Part shown: in pieces, positions 32,948 to 41,471 of the stretch
Layout of the letters: every line of letters begins with the position of its first letter
Position numbering within the stretch: position 1 is the first letter of the stretch
Source of the DNA: Chloroflexota bacterium
Lineage (GTDB): Bacteria > Chloroflexota > Anaerolineae > UBA4142 > SHND01
DNA: 41,471 nt
Direction of reading: 5' to 3'
Assembly (NCBI GenBank): GCA_029778615.1
Contig: JAKOPZ010000155.1
Coordinates: 1 to 41,471, forward strand
Made by a program: the position numbers and the translations under genes
The notes under the pieces: model-generated
Told to the model about the DNA's origin: nothing
The model's database searches: none
The model's input: only the letters and a program-made list of their open reading frames with translations

Positions 32948-35113
32948 ATGAATTCTAAACTCAACGCCGCGTTAGACCATCTGCTGGCGGACGTTCGCAC
33001 CGATTCGTCCAAACTCTCCATTTTATTTTGGCTGCGCGCCTACACCACGCTGGCTCAAGAACGTCAAACCACGCGCCTGCGCTGGGCAAAACTTTCGGGT
33101 TTTGTCTCGCGCACCGCGCGCGAATTTGGCATCAACGGACTCGACCACGCGCCCGGGCGCGCGCTCCTCACCGATTACGCGCTGTTCCAAGTTGTCGCCT
33201 CGGATGATTCGGGCAAAGCCGTGCGCGACCCCGACAAGATTCGCGCGCTCGAATTGGGACGCGCGTATGATGTCGAACTGCGCGACGCGTATCAACGTTA
33301 TCTCGATTACGTGGCCGAGTGGACTGAAAACGCGTGGACGACCCTCCGCACGCGCGAAGGGGCAAACGCGTCGTTGACGTCGGTGCTGGTGCGTTGGGCG
33401 CCGGAAGGACGCGCCGGACTGCTGCCCTCGTTGATTGAGGCGCAACAGATTTCCGGCGGCTGGCTCCCGCGCGAGGTGCTGGCTCAAATCAGTCAAACGC
33501 TGAACGTGCCGCTTTCAGAAGTGTATGGCGTCGCAACGTATTACGCGATGTTGTACACCAAACCTGTCGGCAAAAATATTATTCGCGTGTGCGACGACGT
33601 GCGCTGTTATCTCGCGGGCAGTCGTGATGTGCTGCACAAGGTCAAAAATATTTTGTGGCTCAAAGATGGCGAGACCACGCCCGACGGCGAGTACACGCTT
33701 GAATCGGTGCCGTGCATGGGACACTGTGATAGGGGTCCCGCGCTGCAAGTCAATGAACGCACGTACGAGCAGGTCAACGCGGAAAATGTCATGTCGCTCT
33801 TGCACGCGCCGGAAGCGGCGCCGCGCGGCATCGCAAAAGGTCCGCGTCTTTTGAAAAATATCGCCACAGAGAATTTGCACACGCTGGACGGTTTCCTCGC
33901 GCAAGGCGGTTTCATCGCGCTCCGCAAAGCATTGTACATGTTGAGTCCCCGCGAAATTGTGGGGCAAGTGAAATTATCCGGACTCGTCGGTCGCGGCGGC
34001 GCGGCTTTTCCGACAGGATTGAAATGGGAATTGACCGCGCAACATATCGCGGCGGCGAAAGCGCGCGGTGCATACGATGCCGCTTCCGTTCTACCGCGTG
34101 AGCGCAGCGCGGGCTATGTCGTCTGCAACGCGGACGAATCGGAAACCGGTACCTTCAAAGACCGCATCTTGCTCGAACGGCATCCCTTTCAAGTGTTGGA
34201 AGGAATGTTGCTCGCCGCGCGCGCGATTGATGCAAGCTACGGCTACATTTACATTCGCGGCGAGTATCCGCTCGCGTACCAACGTTTTCGCGCGGCGGTG
34301 CAAGAGGCGCGCGCCAACAACTATCTCGGCGCAAACATTCTCGGCACCGATTTTTCGTTCGATGTAGAAATTCGGCGCGGCGCGGGCGCGTACGAATGCG
34401 GCGAAGAGACCGCGCTGTTTGAATCCATCGAAGGCAAACGCGGCGAGCCGCGCACCAAACCCCCGTTTCCCGTCGAGGTCGGTTTATTCAATCGTCCCAC
34501 CGTCATTAACAATGTAGAAACATTGTCCAATGTCCCCTTTATCATCAGCGAAGGCGCGCGCGAATATCGTTCGCTCGGCACGGAAAAATCGCCGGGCACG
34601 CGGCTCGTCTGTTTGAGCGGACAGGTCAAGCGCGGCGGCGTGTATGAAATTCCGATGGGCGTTTCGTTGCGCGAAATCATTTTTGAATACGGGCAAGGTT
34701 TGGAAGCGAGGCGTAACTTGCAAACGGTGCTCGTCGGCGGCGCGGCGGGCACATTTCTCACGCCCGACGAAATTGATGTGCCGCTCGCGTTTGAAACCTT
34801 GAGCGCGATTGGCGCGACGTTCGGTTCGGGCGCGGTGATTGTGATTGACGATTCCGCCAAAATGATTCATGTGCTAAAACGCATCGCACATTTCTTTAAA
34901 CACGAATCGTGCGGTAAATGTTTTCCCTGCCAGATTGGGACACTGCGGCAACTGGAAATTTTGGACCGCTTTGCCGACCACAACGCGCGCGCAGGCGACC
35001 GACAATTGTTGTTTGACACGGGAAGCGTGATGCGCGACGCGTCGCTCTGCGGACTCGGACAATTCGCCGCGACAGCAATCCTGAGCGCGTTCGAGAAAAA
35101 GTTGGTGGGCTGA
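32948..35113 (+). CDS. fused NADH dehydrogenase subunits E and F with an extra N-terminal domain
   Basis: The 721-residue protein has three parts. Residues ~1-135 form a helical domain I do not recognise. Residues ~140-275 are NuoE-like with [2Fe-2S] ligands CDDVRC and CMGHC. Residues ~300-721 are NuoF-like: GLVGRGGAAFPTGLKWE (FMN/NADH), CNADESETGTFKDR, GAGAYECGEETALFESIEG, and the [4Fe-4S] motif ESCGKCFPCQIGT with the distant Cys in SLCGLGQ. It would oxidise NADH and pass electrons through FMN to Fe-S clusters. Such fusions occur in NAD-linked hydrogenases and formate dehydrogenases as well as complex I. A HoxU/NuoG-like partner is 2.7 kb downstream. Confidence 0.92.
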   Translation: MNSKLNAALDHLLADVRTDSSKLSILFWLRAYTTLAQERQTTRLRWAKLSGFVSRTAREFGINGLDHAPGRALLTDYALFQVVASDDSGKAVRDPDKIRALELGRAYDVELRDAYQRYLDYVAEWTENAWTTLRTREGANASLTSVLVRWAPEGRAGLLPSLIEAQQISGGWLPREVLAQISQTLNVPLSEVYGVATYYAMLYTKPVGKNIIRVCDDVRCYLAGSRDVLHKVKNILWLKDGETTPDGEYTLESVPCMGHCDRGPALQVNERTYEQVNAENVMSLLHAPEAAPRGIAKGPRLLKNIATENLHTLDGFLAQGGFIALRKALYMLSPREIVGQVKLSGLVGRGGAAFPTGLKWELTAQHIAAAKARGAYDAASVLPRERSAGYVVCNADESETGTFKDRILLERHPFQVLEGMLLAARAIDASYGYIYIRGEYPLAYQRFRAAVQEARANNYLGANILGTDFSFDVEIRRGAGAYECGEETALFESIEGKRGEPRTKPPFPVEVGLFNRPTVINNVETLSNVPFIISEGAREYRSLGTEKSPGTRLVCLSGQVKRGGVYEIPMGVSLREIIFEYGQGLEARRNLQTVLVGGAAGTFLTPDEIDVPLAFETLSAIGATFGSGAVIVIDDSAKMIHVLKRIAHFFKHESCGKCFPCQIGTLRQLEILDRFADHNARAGDRQLLFDTGSVMRDASLCGLGQFAATAILSAFEKKLVG

Positions 35114-35124
35114 AGCGTGCGCGC

Positions 35125-35898
35125 ATGAAGATTGCAATCATCATTCCCACCTGGAATAACGTCCCCTATCTCTACCGCTGTATTGAATCCCTCTATCATT
35201 TTACAGAGGGACCCGCCTGGCGCTTGCTCGTCATTGACAACGGCTCTACGGACGACACCCCCGAATATTTGCAAGAAAAACTCGAATGGGTCACAACAAG
35301 CGGCTCGCCCAACTCACTGCACATCCTTCGCAATGAGGAAAATTTGGGGTTCATTCGCGCGACGAATCAGGGCTTGTATGAATTGCGCGCGGACGAACAC
35401 GCACTCTTGCTGAATGACGACACACAGCTCGTTGACCCATTTTGGCTCGCGCGTTTGGCGGAGAATTTGCGCGACGACGTGGGCGCGGTCGGACCCGTTT
35501 CCAATTTTGTGATGGGTCTGCAAAGCATGAGCTATTCGGACCGCCTGCCCCGCGCGCATTTTACAAATCTGTTGATTGGTTTTTGCATGTTGCTGCGCGC
35601 GGATGCGGTTGCGCGTGTGGGATTTTTGGACGAACGCTTTGGACTCGGCGGAAACGACGACCTCGATTATTGCATTCGCTTGAATCAAGCCGGGTTTGCG
35701 CTGCGCGTCGAACGTTCGGCGTTTGTATTTCATTACGGCGCGAAATCCATTTCGCGCATCGGCGGCTATGCACAAATTGAACCCGCGACGCGACAAACTC
35801 TGGTTGAAAAATGGGGACAGGCGCGCGTAGACCAATTGTTTCAACTGACCCCGGACATTGCCGCCGCGTATCTCAATCCTTCCTCCTTGGCGAGATAA
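35125..35898 (+). CDS. family 2 glycosyltransferase
   Basis: The 257-residue GT-A fold enzyme begins KIAIIIPTWNNVPYLYRCIESL, with VIDNGSTDDT and the nucleotide-sugar/metal motif LLNDDTQLVDP. FGLGGNDDLDYCIRLNQAGF is the acceptor/catalytic segment of rhamnosyl- or GlcNAc-type GT2 enzymes. No membrane helix is present, so it acts in the cytoplasm. It begins 11 nt after NuoEF and is followed 6 nt later by another GT2 gene, probably on one transcript. The sugar and acceptor are unknown. Confidence 0.93.
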   Translation: MKIAIIIPTWNNVPYLYRCIESLYHFTEGPAWRLLVIDNGSTDDTPEYLQEKLEWVTTSGSPNSLHILRNEENLGFIRATNQGLYELRADEHALLLNDDTQLVDPFWLARLAENLRDDVGAVGPVSNFVMGLQSMSYSDRLPRAHFTNLLIGFCMLLRADAVARVGFLDERFGLGGNDDLDYCIRLNQAGFALRVERSAFVFHYGAKSISRIGGYAQIEPATRQTLVEKWGQARVDQLFQLTPDIAAAYLNPSSLAR

Positions 35899-35904
35899 TT
35901 CAGC

Positions 35905-37080
35905 GTGCCACAGTTTTCGCTTGTCCTCATTGCGCGCAACGAAGCCCAAACGCTTCCAAAACTTTTTCGGTCGCTCCATGCGTTTGTGGCGCGCGTCGGC
36001 GAAATCGTCATCGTGGACACGGGCAGTACGGACAATACAGCAGAGCTCGCGCGCGCGTTTGGTTGTCGCGTGTTCGAAATGGGTGACGCGTTCACCACAC
36101 TTTTATCTGACGCGCAGGCGAATGAAATCAACGCGCGTTTTTCAAAAAATGGCGAGACGCTGCCCGTTACGGCGGGACAGCGTCTGTTTCATTTTGCGAA
36201 CGCGCGCAATTTTGCCTCAACGTGCGCGCGGAATGAATTTGTGTTTCATCTCGACGCGGCAGATGAATTGCGCGCGTTTGATGACGCATGGCTTGACGCG
36301 CAGCTCGAAACGGGAATGGTCAGTCGTTTCGAGTATTGGCGCATCGCCGCGCTGCCCGACCCACGCGCCGAAACCATCAGTTTCCGCATTGCAAATTTTT
36401 TTGACCGTCGTCTATTTCAATGGGAAGGTTTCGCGCATGAAGCCGTTTGCCCGATTCCAAATCCGCCCCACTCGTCGCAACAAACTCTAATTTGCTCGCG
36501 CGAACAATTGTTGTTGCGCCACGTCAAAGACCCAACCAAGACGCGGCACTATCTCGCGCCGCTCGCGCTGGAATTGCTCGCGCATCCGGGCAACACGCGT
36601 TGGCTGCACTATCTCGGCAGAGAATTGTATTACTTGGGGCAACATCATTCTGCGATTGCCTTGCTTGAAGAGAACGCGGCGACGGAAAGCGGATGGCGCG
36701 CCGAACGCTGCGAAAGTCTCTGCCTCGTCGGACGCTGTTATGAAATTCTGGGCGAGACGCGCCAAGCTGAAGAGGCGTATCTACGCGCCGCGCAACTGGA
36801 TTCCACACGCCGCGAACCATTGTTGCGTTACGCGCTGCTGCGACAGCAGCAAGGCGATTTGGCAGGCAGTGTAGAATACGCGCGCGCCGCGCTCGCGCTC
36901 TTGCGCACAAACAGCTATATCGAGTCGGATAGCAATTACACCTTCCTGCCGCACGCGATTTTGTATTGGGGCTTGTATTGGTTGGGGGACAAAAAACAAG
37001 CGAGACAGCACTGGGAATACTGTCTCGCCATGTCTCCTGAAAATCGGCGTTATCGCGAACACGCGAAATTATTTGAATAG
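35905..37080 (+). CDS. family 2 glycosyltransferase with C-terminal TPR-like repeats
   Basis: Start is a GTG at 35905. The 391-residue protein has an N-terminal GT-A domain (FSLVLIARNEAQTL, IVDTGSTDNTAELA, FHLDAADEL) of the type that acts near the beta-4-glucosyltransferase WaaE group. From ~230 on, helical repeats such as WLHYLGRELYYLGQHHSAIALLEE and CLVGRCYEILGETRQAEEAYLRAAQLD look like tetratricopeptide units, which in O-GlcNAc-type enzymes recognise protein acceptors. This makes a protein substrate possible. Its 3' end lies 5 nt from the end of the convergent PqqD/collagen-like gene. Confidence 0.9.
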   Translation: MPQFSLVLIARNEAQTLPKLFRSLHAFVARVGEIVIVDTGSTDNTAELARAFGCRVFEMGDAFTTLLSDAQANEINARFSKNGETLPVTAGQRLFHFANARNFASTCARNEFVFHLDAADELRAFDDAWLDAQLETGMVSRFEYWRIAALPDPRAETISFRIANFFDRRLFQWEGFAHEAVCPIPNPPHSSQQTLICSREQLLLRHVKDPTKTRHYLAPLALELLAHPGNTRWLHYLGRELYYLGQHHSAIALLEENAATESGWRAERCESLCLVGRCYEILGETRQAEEAYLRAAQLDSTRREPLLRYALLRQQQGDLAGSVEYARAALALLRTNSYIESDSNYTFLPHAILYWGLYWLGDKKQARQHWEYCLAMSPENRRYREHAKLFE

Positions 37081-37613
<533 letters not shown>

Positions 37614-37733
37614 GTTTTCCTTTGCAGGTCTGGATTATGCGCGTAGTTTAGCACGGCAGTTCACGGATGGTCAAACTGCACGCGCACGCCAGAGTTCCTT
37701 CCCGCTCGATATTGTCAAATTCATTTTTTCGCG

Positions 37734-37762
37734 TGGACGAGGCAACCGTTTTTTGTTACAAT
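37734..37762 (+). promoter_or_regulatory. putative promoter for the HoxU-like gene
   Basis: TGGACG (37734-37739), 17 bp, TACAAT (37757-37762) on the plus strand, in the 225-bp gap between divergent genes. Predicted +1 near 37769 leaves a ~70-nt leader. Confidence 0.5.
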
Positions 37763-37838
37763 GGCGCAAGTTTCGCGCGAGTCCATTTATTGCCTTGATG
37801 TATCGCGACCCAAGTCGCGGTGCATCCCAAAAAATCAA

Positions 37839-38534
37839 ATGAGCGACATTACGCTGACCGTTGACGGTCAAACGATTACTGTGCCGCAAGGCACAACGAT
37901 TTTGCAAGCCGCGCAAAAAATTCAGCGCGACATTCCCACGATTTGTTATCATCCGCACTTCACCCCCCCCTCTCTCTGCCGCGTCTGCGTAGTGCAAGTG
38001 GAAAAATCGCGCGTACTCGTGCAGGCATGTTCACGCGTTGCCGAAAACGGCATGGTCGTCGAAACCGATTCGCCGCGCGTCCGGCTCGCGCGCCAAGTCA
38101 TTTTGGAGATGTTAAACAGCGCGGTGGATTTGAGTCAGGCGCCGGAAATTCAAGCGTACGCGCGTCAATACGACGCGAACCCCGAACGCTATGGCAAAAA
38201 AATCGAGCGCCGCGAATTTCCCCTCTTTGACGACAATCCGTTTTATCTGCGCGATTACAGCAAGTGCATCATGTGTTGGCGTTGCGTTCAGGCGTGCGGC
38301 GAAGATGTGCAGTGGACATTTGCAATTCATCGCGCGGAACGCGGCTTTGATTCCCACATCGCAACGTTTCAAGAAATTCCCATCCCCGAATCTACATGCG
38401 TTTACTGCGGCAATTGCGTGCAAGCGTGTCCGACAGGCGCCTTGAAAGCAAAACGCGCCGCGTGGCTCGAACAAGGTTTGGATTTGAAACAACTTGCGCG
38501 CGTGAGCAATTTGGAACGACGTGAAAAGAGCTGA
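37839..38534 (+). CDS. HoxU / NuoG N-terminal-like iron-sulfur protein
   Basis: From the ATG at 37839 (MSDITLTVDGQ) the 231-residue protein has an N-terminal ferredoxin domain with [2Fe-2S] ligands Cys36, Cys47, Cys50, Cys64, and two [4Fe-4S] motifs, CIMCWRCVQAC (~142) and CVYCGNCVQACP (~187). The His/Cys cluster motif (HxxDCxxC) usually found between them in NuoG and HoxU is missing; the region reads MLNSAVDLSQAPEIQAY. It is short, as HoxU-type diaphorase subunits are, and would carry electrons from a NuoEF-type partner. No molybdopterin or hydrogenase catalytic subunit is in the window. The next gene starts 15 nt later. Confidence 0.9.
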   Translation: MSDITLTVDGQTITVPQGTTILQAAQKIQRDIPTICYHPHFTPPSLCRVCVVQVEKSRVLVQACSRVAENGMVVETDSPRVRLARQVILEMLNSAVDLSQAPEIQAYARQYDANPERYGKKIERREFPLFDDNPFYLRDYSKCIMCWRCVQACGEDVQWTFAIHRAERGFDSHIATFQEIPIPESTCVYCGNCVQACPTGALKAKRAAWLEQGLDLKQLARVSNLERREKS

Positions 38535-38549
38535 GGGAGGTTTTCGCAA

Positions 38550-39770
38550 ATGCAAGCATTCTTGGGCGCGCGCAATGCCGCGACCATCAATCTCGTCATC
38601 GAAATCATTTTGCTCGTCGGCTTGTACGTCGGTTTCTATTACGCGCGCAAGCGAAAATTTCGCCCGCATCACGCCAACATTCAGGCGGCGATGGTGCTGC
38701 TCAATCTCGTCTTGATTCTGTCGATTATGGTGCCCGCCTTTTACAACTTTGTCATTCTCGGCGGCACCACCGGCGGCATCGTCGGCACGTTGATGATTGT
38801 GCACGCGCTTCTCGGTACCATCACCGAAGGCGTTGCCTTGTATCTTGTCTTTAGCGAACGTTTCAAAATAATTCCCAAACCGTGGCGCATCAAGAAAATT
38901 AAACCTGTGATGCGTTCTGTGCTCGCGTTGTGGACGATTGTGGTGCTGCTCGGCATCGGCATTTATTATTTTCGTTATCTCGCCCCGCGCCCGGAGCAAG
39001 CGGCAGCCGCGCCTTCGCCGGTTGCATCGCTTCAATACAACGCGGGTCAATTTCAAATTCACGCCGTCGAGCTTCAAGATGCCGTCAAGCGCAACAGTAC
39101 GCCCGCCGTGCGGCGGCACACCGAGCATGTGATTAACGTGCTCGTCGGCAAGGCGAGTCCCGATTATGGCGATTTGGACCGCGACGGCGTAGTGGAAGAC
39201 CCGGGAAATGGAAGCGGCATTTTGATGGATTTGCAAGCCGTGCGCGCCCTCTCGGCATCGCGCGGCGACGCGACCGCGACACAGTTGGCGGACACCTTGC
39301 GCGCGCAGCTCACCGCCGCGCTTGCGGACGCGAAAGCAATCATGCAAACAGGCAGCTATGGCAGCGCACAAACGCAAATTGACGCCCTCGCCGCGCGGGC
39401 AACACAGCTGGCAAGCGGCACCGAAAACAGTGTGCCGCAGCTCGCTGCACTTTTGAATGAGAATACCACTTTGCCCGGCGTCACACCCGCCGGGGTGCAA
39501 AGTGGGACGGTCACGATTGAGATGCAAGATTTCGCGTTCAAGCCACAAACTCTCTCGGTGAAAAAAGGGACCACGATTGTTTTTGTGAACAAGGACAATG
39601 CCAAACACACCGTCACGGCGGACGACAAGAGTTCCAATTCGGGCGATATTGACGCGGGCAAGACGTACGAGTTTACCTTTCAGAATGCGGGAACATTCAA
39701 CTATTACTGCGAATATCACGGCGATCGCGGCGGCGTAGATATGGCAGGAGTTGTCGAGGTCACAGAATAG
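38550..39770 (+). CDS. DUF420-like membrane domain fused to a C-terminal blue-copper domain
   Basis: The 406-residue protein has four helices in its first 150 residues (including VHALLGTITEGVALYLVF) that resemble the DUF420 family often found next to terminal oxidases. A helical Ala-rich segment (~160-315) contains an EF-hand-like DLDRDGVVED. The last ~90 residues form a plastocyanin-like domain with type 1 copper ligands His353, Cys387, His390 and Met398 (YYCEYHGDRGGVDM). GGAGG precedes the ATG at 38550. It starts 15 nt after the HoxU-like gene, so both should be co-expressed. The copper domain would face outside. Function unknown; electron transfer is an inference. Confidence 0.82.
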   Translation: MQAFLGARNAATINLVIEIILLVGLYVGFYYARKRKFRPHHANIQAAMVLLNLVLILSIMVPAFYNFVILGGTTGGIVGTLMIVHALLGTITEGVALYLVFSERFKIIPKPWRIKKIKPVMRSVLALWTIVVLLGIGIYYFRYLAPRPEQAAAAPSPVASLQYNAGQFQIHAVELQDAVKRNSTPAVRRHTEHVINVLVGKASPDYGDLDRDGVVEDPGNGSGILMDLQAVRALSASRGDATATQLADTLRAQLTAALADAKAIMQTGSYGSAQTQIDALAARATQLASGTENSVPQLAALLNENTTLPGVTPAGVQSGTVTIEMQDFAFKPQTLSVKKGTTIVFVNKDNAKHTVTADDKSSNSGDIDAGKTYEFTFQNAGTFNYYCEYHGDRGGVDMAGVVEVTE

Positions 39771-39803
39771 ATTTCGACCGCGCTGATTTTTCGTATCGCG
39801 GAT

Positions 39804-40967
39804 ATGACAACAAATTATGGAACCATCACCCTCATCGGTTCGGGCGAATTCGGCGACGCGATGGCGCGTGTTTACCGCACGATTCTCTCTCGCGCGCCAT
39901 CGCCGCCCCAAGCCGTTTTTCTTGATACTCCGGCAGGGTTTGAACTGAACGCCGACGCCATCTCTGCCAAAGCCGCCGATTATTTTTCACAACGCCTCTC
40001 TCTCACCCTTCAAATTGCCAGTCACAAAAACAGCGCGCGCGCGACCGCGTTGGAATTGGAGAACGCCTTGCGCCTTTTGCGCCGCGCTGATTTTGTTTTT
40101 GCAGGACCCGGCAGTCCTTCGTACACCATTCGCAATTGGCGCGGCACGCCGCTTTGGGAAACATTGCTCGACCGTTTCGGGCAGGGCGCACATCTTGTCT
40201 TGGCGAGCGCGGCGGCAATTGCCGTAAGCGCGTCCGCGCTGCCCGTGTACGAAATTTACAAGGCAGGCGCTGATTTGCATTGGCTCGACGGAATGAATCT
40301 GTTCGCCGCGCTGGGTATGAACCTCGCCATCATTCCGCATTGGAACAACGCCGAAGGCGGAACGTACGACACGCGTTTTTGCTACATGGGCGCCGCGCGC
40401 TTGGAGGAACTCGAAAAAATGCTCGCGGGCGATACCGTCATTTTGGGCATTGACGAATATACCGCGTGCATATTTGAACCCGCGTCGCAAGAATGCCGCG
40501 TGATGGGCGCGGGCAATGTGACCATCCGCTGTGCCGGGCAAGAAACCGCCTACGCGTCGGGCGAAAGATTTGCGTTCGCACAACTGCGCGCGGGGGCGCG
40601 TCCCGCGCGCCGGCGCGACGACAGCGCGAACACTATAAGCACCGCAGCTGAAACTTCAGACGACATGTCCCGCTATCTGATGCAAGTGGCGCGCGCGTTG
40701 GACGAAACGGCGGACGCCGAGACCAAGCGCGAGCTGATTGACCACGCGCACGATACGATGCACGAATTGTCCGCCGCCTGGATCGAAGCGCAGCACACCG
40801 CGTCACAGCAAGAGCTGGAGCCGTTTGTCCAAACGTTCATTGAAATTCGCAACGAACTGCGCGCCGCAAAACAATTCGCACTCGCCGATGAAATTCGTAC
40901 GCGCCTTGCGGATTTGAATATCGTACTGGAAGACAACAGCGCAGGCACCACTTGGCGCAAGACGTGA
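39804..40967 (+). CDS. peptidase-S51/cyanophycinase-like domain fused to a CysRS C-terminal domain
   Basis: The 387-residue protein has an N-terminal Rossmann-like part: ITLIGSGEFG, PQAVFLDTPAGFE, ADFVFAGPGSPSYTIRNW and VLASAAAIAVSASALPVYEIYKAG. The Ser (~134) in ASAAAI occupies the nucleophile place of peptidase S51, but the usual SAGA is SAAA. The last ~90 residues (from ~300) end with FVQTFIEIRNELRAAKQFALADEIRTRLADLNIVLEDNSAGTTWR, which matches the C-terminal helical domain of cysteinyl-tRNA synthetase. There is no synthetase catalytic domain. The domain may bind tRNA or serve as a structural tail. The gene begins 33 nt after the preceding stop. Confidence 0.82.
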   Translation: MTTNYGTITLIGSGEFGDAMARVYRTILSRAPSPPQAVFLDTPAGFELNADAISAKAADYFSQRLSLTLQIASHKNSARATALELENALRLLRRADFVFAGPGSPSYTIRNWRGTPLWETLLDRFGQGAHLVLASAAAIAVSASALPVYEIYKAGADLHWLDGMNLFAALGMNLAIIPHWNNAEGGTYDTRFCYMGAARLEELEKMLAGDTVILGIDEYTACIFEPASQECRVMGAGNVTIRCAGQETAYASGERFAFAQLRAGARPARRRDDSANTISTAAETSDDMSRYLMQVARALDETADAETKRELIDHAHDTMHELSAAWIEAQHTASQQELEPFVQTFIEIRNELRAAKQFALADEIRTRLADLNIVLEDNSAGTTWRKT

Positions 40968-40992
40968 ACAAAAAAAATTGTCAAGGAAAAAT

Positions 40993-41471
40993 TTGCTCGT
41001 CCAAGACCTCGCGCAGCAGCTCGATGCGCTGTTGAATGTCTGTGACGCGTTGAGCGATGCAGAGCGCGCCCGCGTCCGCACGCGCGAAGGGTGGAGTGCG
41101 CAAGCGTTTGTGGGACACTTGTCGTTTTGGGAACAACAAACGCTGGACCATATCCGCGACACGTTCAAGCTCGGCAGACCCGCGCCGATGCCGCCCGACG
41201 CGACGGACGACGATTTGAACGCGCGCGCCGCCGCACAGCGCCAAGCTTGGTCGTGGCAGCGCGTGCGCGCCGAATTTGAAAATACGCGGAACGCTTTAAT
41301 CCAACGGGTTGACGCGCTAAGCGAAAGCGATTTACAATTCTACGTGCCCAGCCCCTGGGTGAACGATTCGCGAATTATCACGCTCGAAAAAATGATTCGC
41401 GAGGATGTACTCGAGCATGCCGCTGAACATTTGAACGAAATCGCCAAATGGCAGATGCTTCAAGCTAACTA
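40993..41471 (+). CDS. DinB-family protein, 3' end cut by the window edge
   Basis: An open plus-strand frame with no ATG runs from a TTG at 40993 (AGGA 5-8 nt upstream) to the last base of the window; only the stop codon, or little more, seems missing (the window ends in TA). About 159 residues are visible. WSAQAFVGHLSFWEQQTL (helix 2 His) and EDVLEHAAEHLNEIAKW (HxxxH) give the DinB metal triad, closest to the ClbS/DfsB type. It follows the S51-CysRS fusion by 25 nt and is the fourth DinB-family gene of the window. Confidence 0.8.
   Translation, partial: MLVQDLAQQLDALLNVCDALSDAERARVRTREGWSAQAFVGHLSFWEQQTLDHIRDTFKLGRPAPMPPDATDDDLNARAAAQRQAWSWQRVRAEFENTRNALIQRVDALSESDLQFYVPSPWVNDSRIITLEKMIREDVLEHAAEHLNEIAKWQMLQAN

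Noticed and set aside
38112-39911. A 599-codon minus-strand open frame opposite the HoxU-like and DUF420-cupredoxin genes
   Set aside because: The plus-strand genes have clear Fe-S and copper motifs; the antisense frame is a codon-bias shadow rich in Arg, His and Cys.

Overview
The window most resembles a chromosomal segment from an uncultured, aerobically respiring member of the Chloroflexota. I infer this from gene content and style: a caa3-type cytochrome c oxidase with CtaG, split NADH dehydrogenase modules, DinB-family proteins scattered through a respiratory operon, and many short palindromic intergenic repeats. Neither the phylum nor the class is proven by the sequence. There is no phage, plasmid or CRISPR region and no recognisable transposase. 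The novelty lies in fusions, interrupted operons, small RNAs and repeat elements.

Layout. 1-3244: the end of an alpha/beta hydrolase gene, a small membrane protein, a NicO-type Ni/Co transporter on the minus strand, and a gene-free stretch with a promoter for what follows. 3245-10104 (+): a terminal oxidase block, coxB with a fused cytochrome c domain, coxA, coxC, a subunit IV fused to a blue-copper domain, ctaG, ctaB (heme O synthase) and a YqhA-type membrane protein. 10114-13330 (-): an MFS transporter, an HNH endonuclease, a small Cys-rich protein, a tRNA-like element, RNase P RNA and tRNA-Lys.

13382-24685 (-): a candidate small RNA with its own promoter and terminator, then a complex I operon running nuoA, E, H, J, K, L, M, N from a near-consensus promoter. 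The operon carries three DinB-family genes and one HExxH lipoprotein gene at its internal junctions. It lacks nuoB, C, D, F, G and I. 24849-28119 (-): a small membrane protein, a methyltransferase whose start lies in a MITE-like repeat, and a CopB-type P-type ATPase with a 40-bp palindrome inside its reading frame.

28194-41471 (+, except 37086-37613): 2-oxoacid dehydrogenase E1-alpha, E1-beta, a CPBP-like protein without its expected histidines, and E2 (no E3). Then come a fused NuoE-NuoF, two family 2 glycosyltransferases, a minus-strand PqqD-like protein with a Tat-like segment and a Gly-X-Thr collagen-like tail, a HoxU/NuoG-like iron-sulfur protein, a DUF420-like/cupredoxin fusion, a peptidase-S51-like/CysRS-tail fusion, and a fourth DinB gene cut by the window end.

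How the parts fit. Substrate oxidation by the E1/E2 complex makes NADH. A NADH-oxidising module (NuoEF plus the HoxU-like protein) and the membrane arm of complex I feed the quinone pool. The caa3 oxidase, with several copper-domain proteins, finishes the chain, while CopB and NicO handle transition metals. The most unusual items are the PqqD/Tat/collagen-like protein beside two glycosyltransferases, the candidate small RNA, the tRNA-like element, the S51-CysRS fusion and the interrupted complex I operon.
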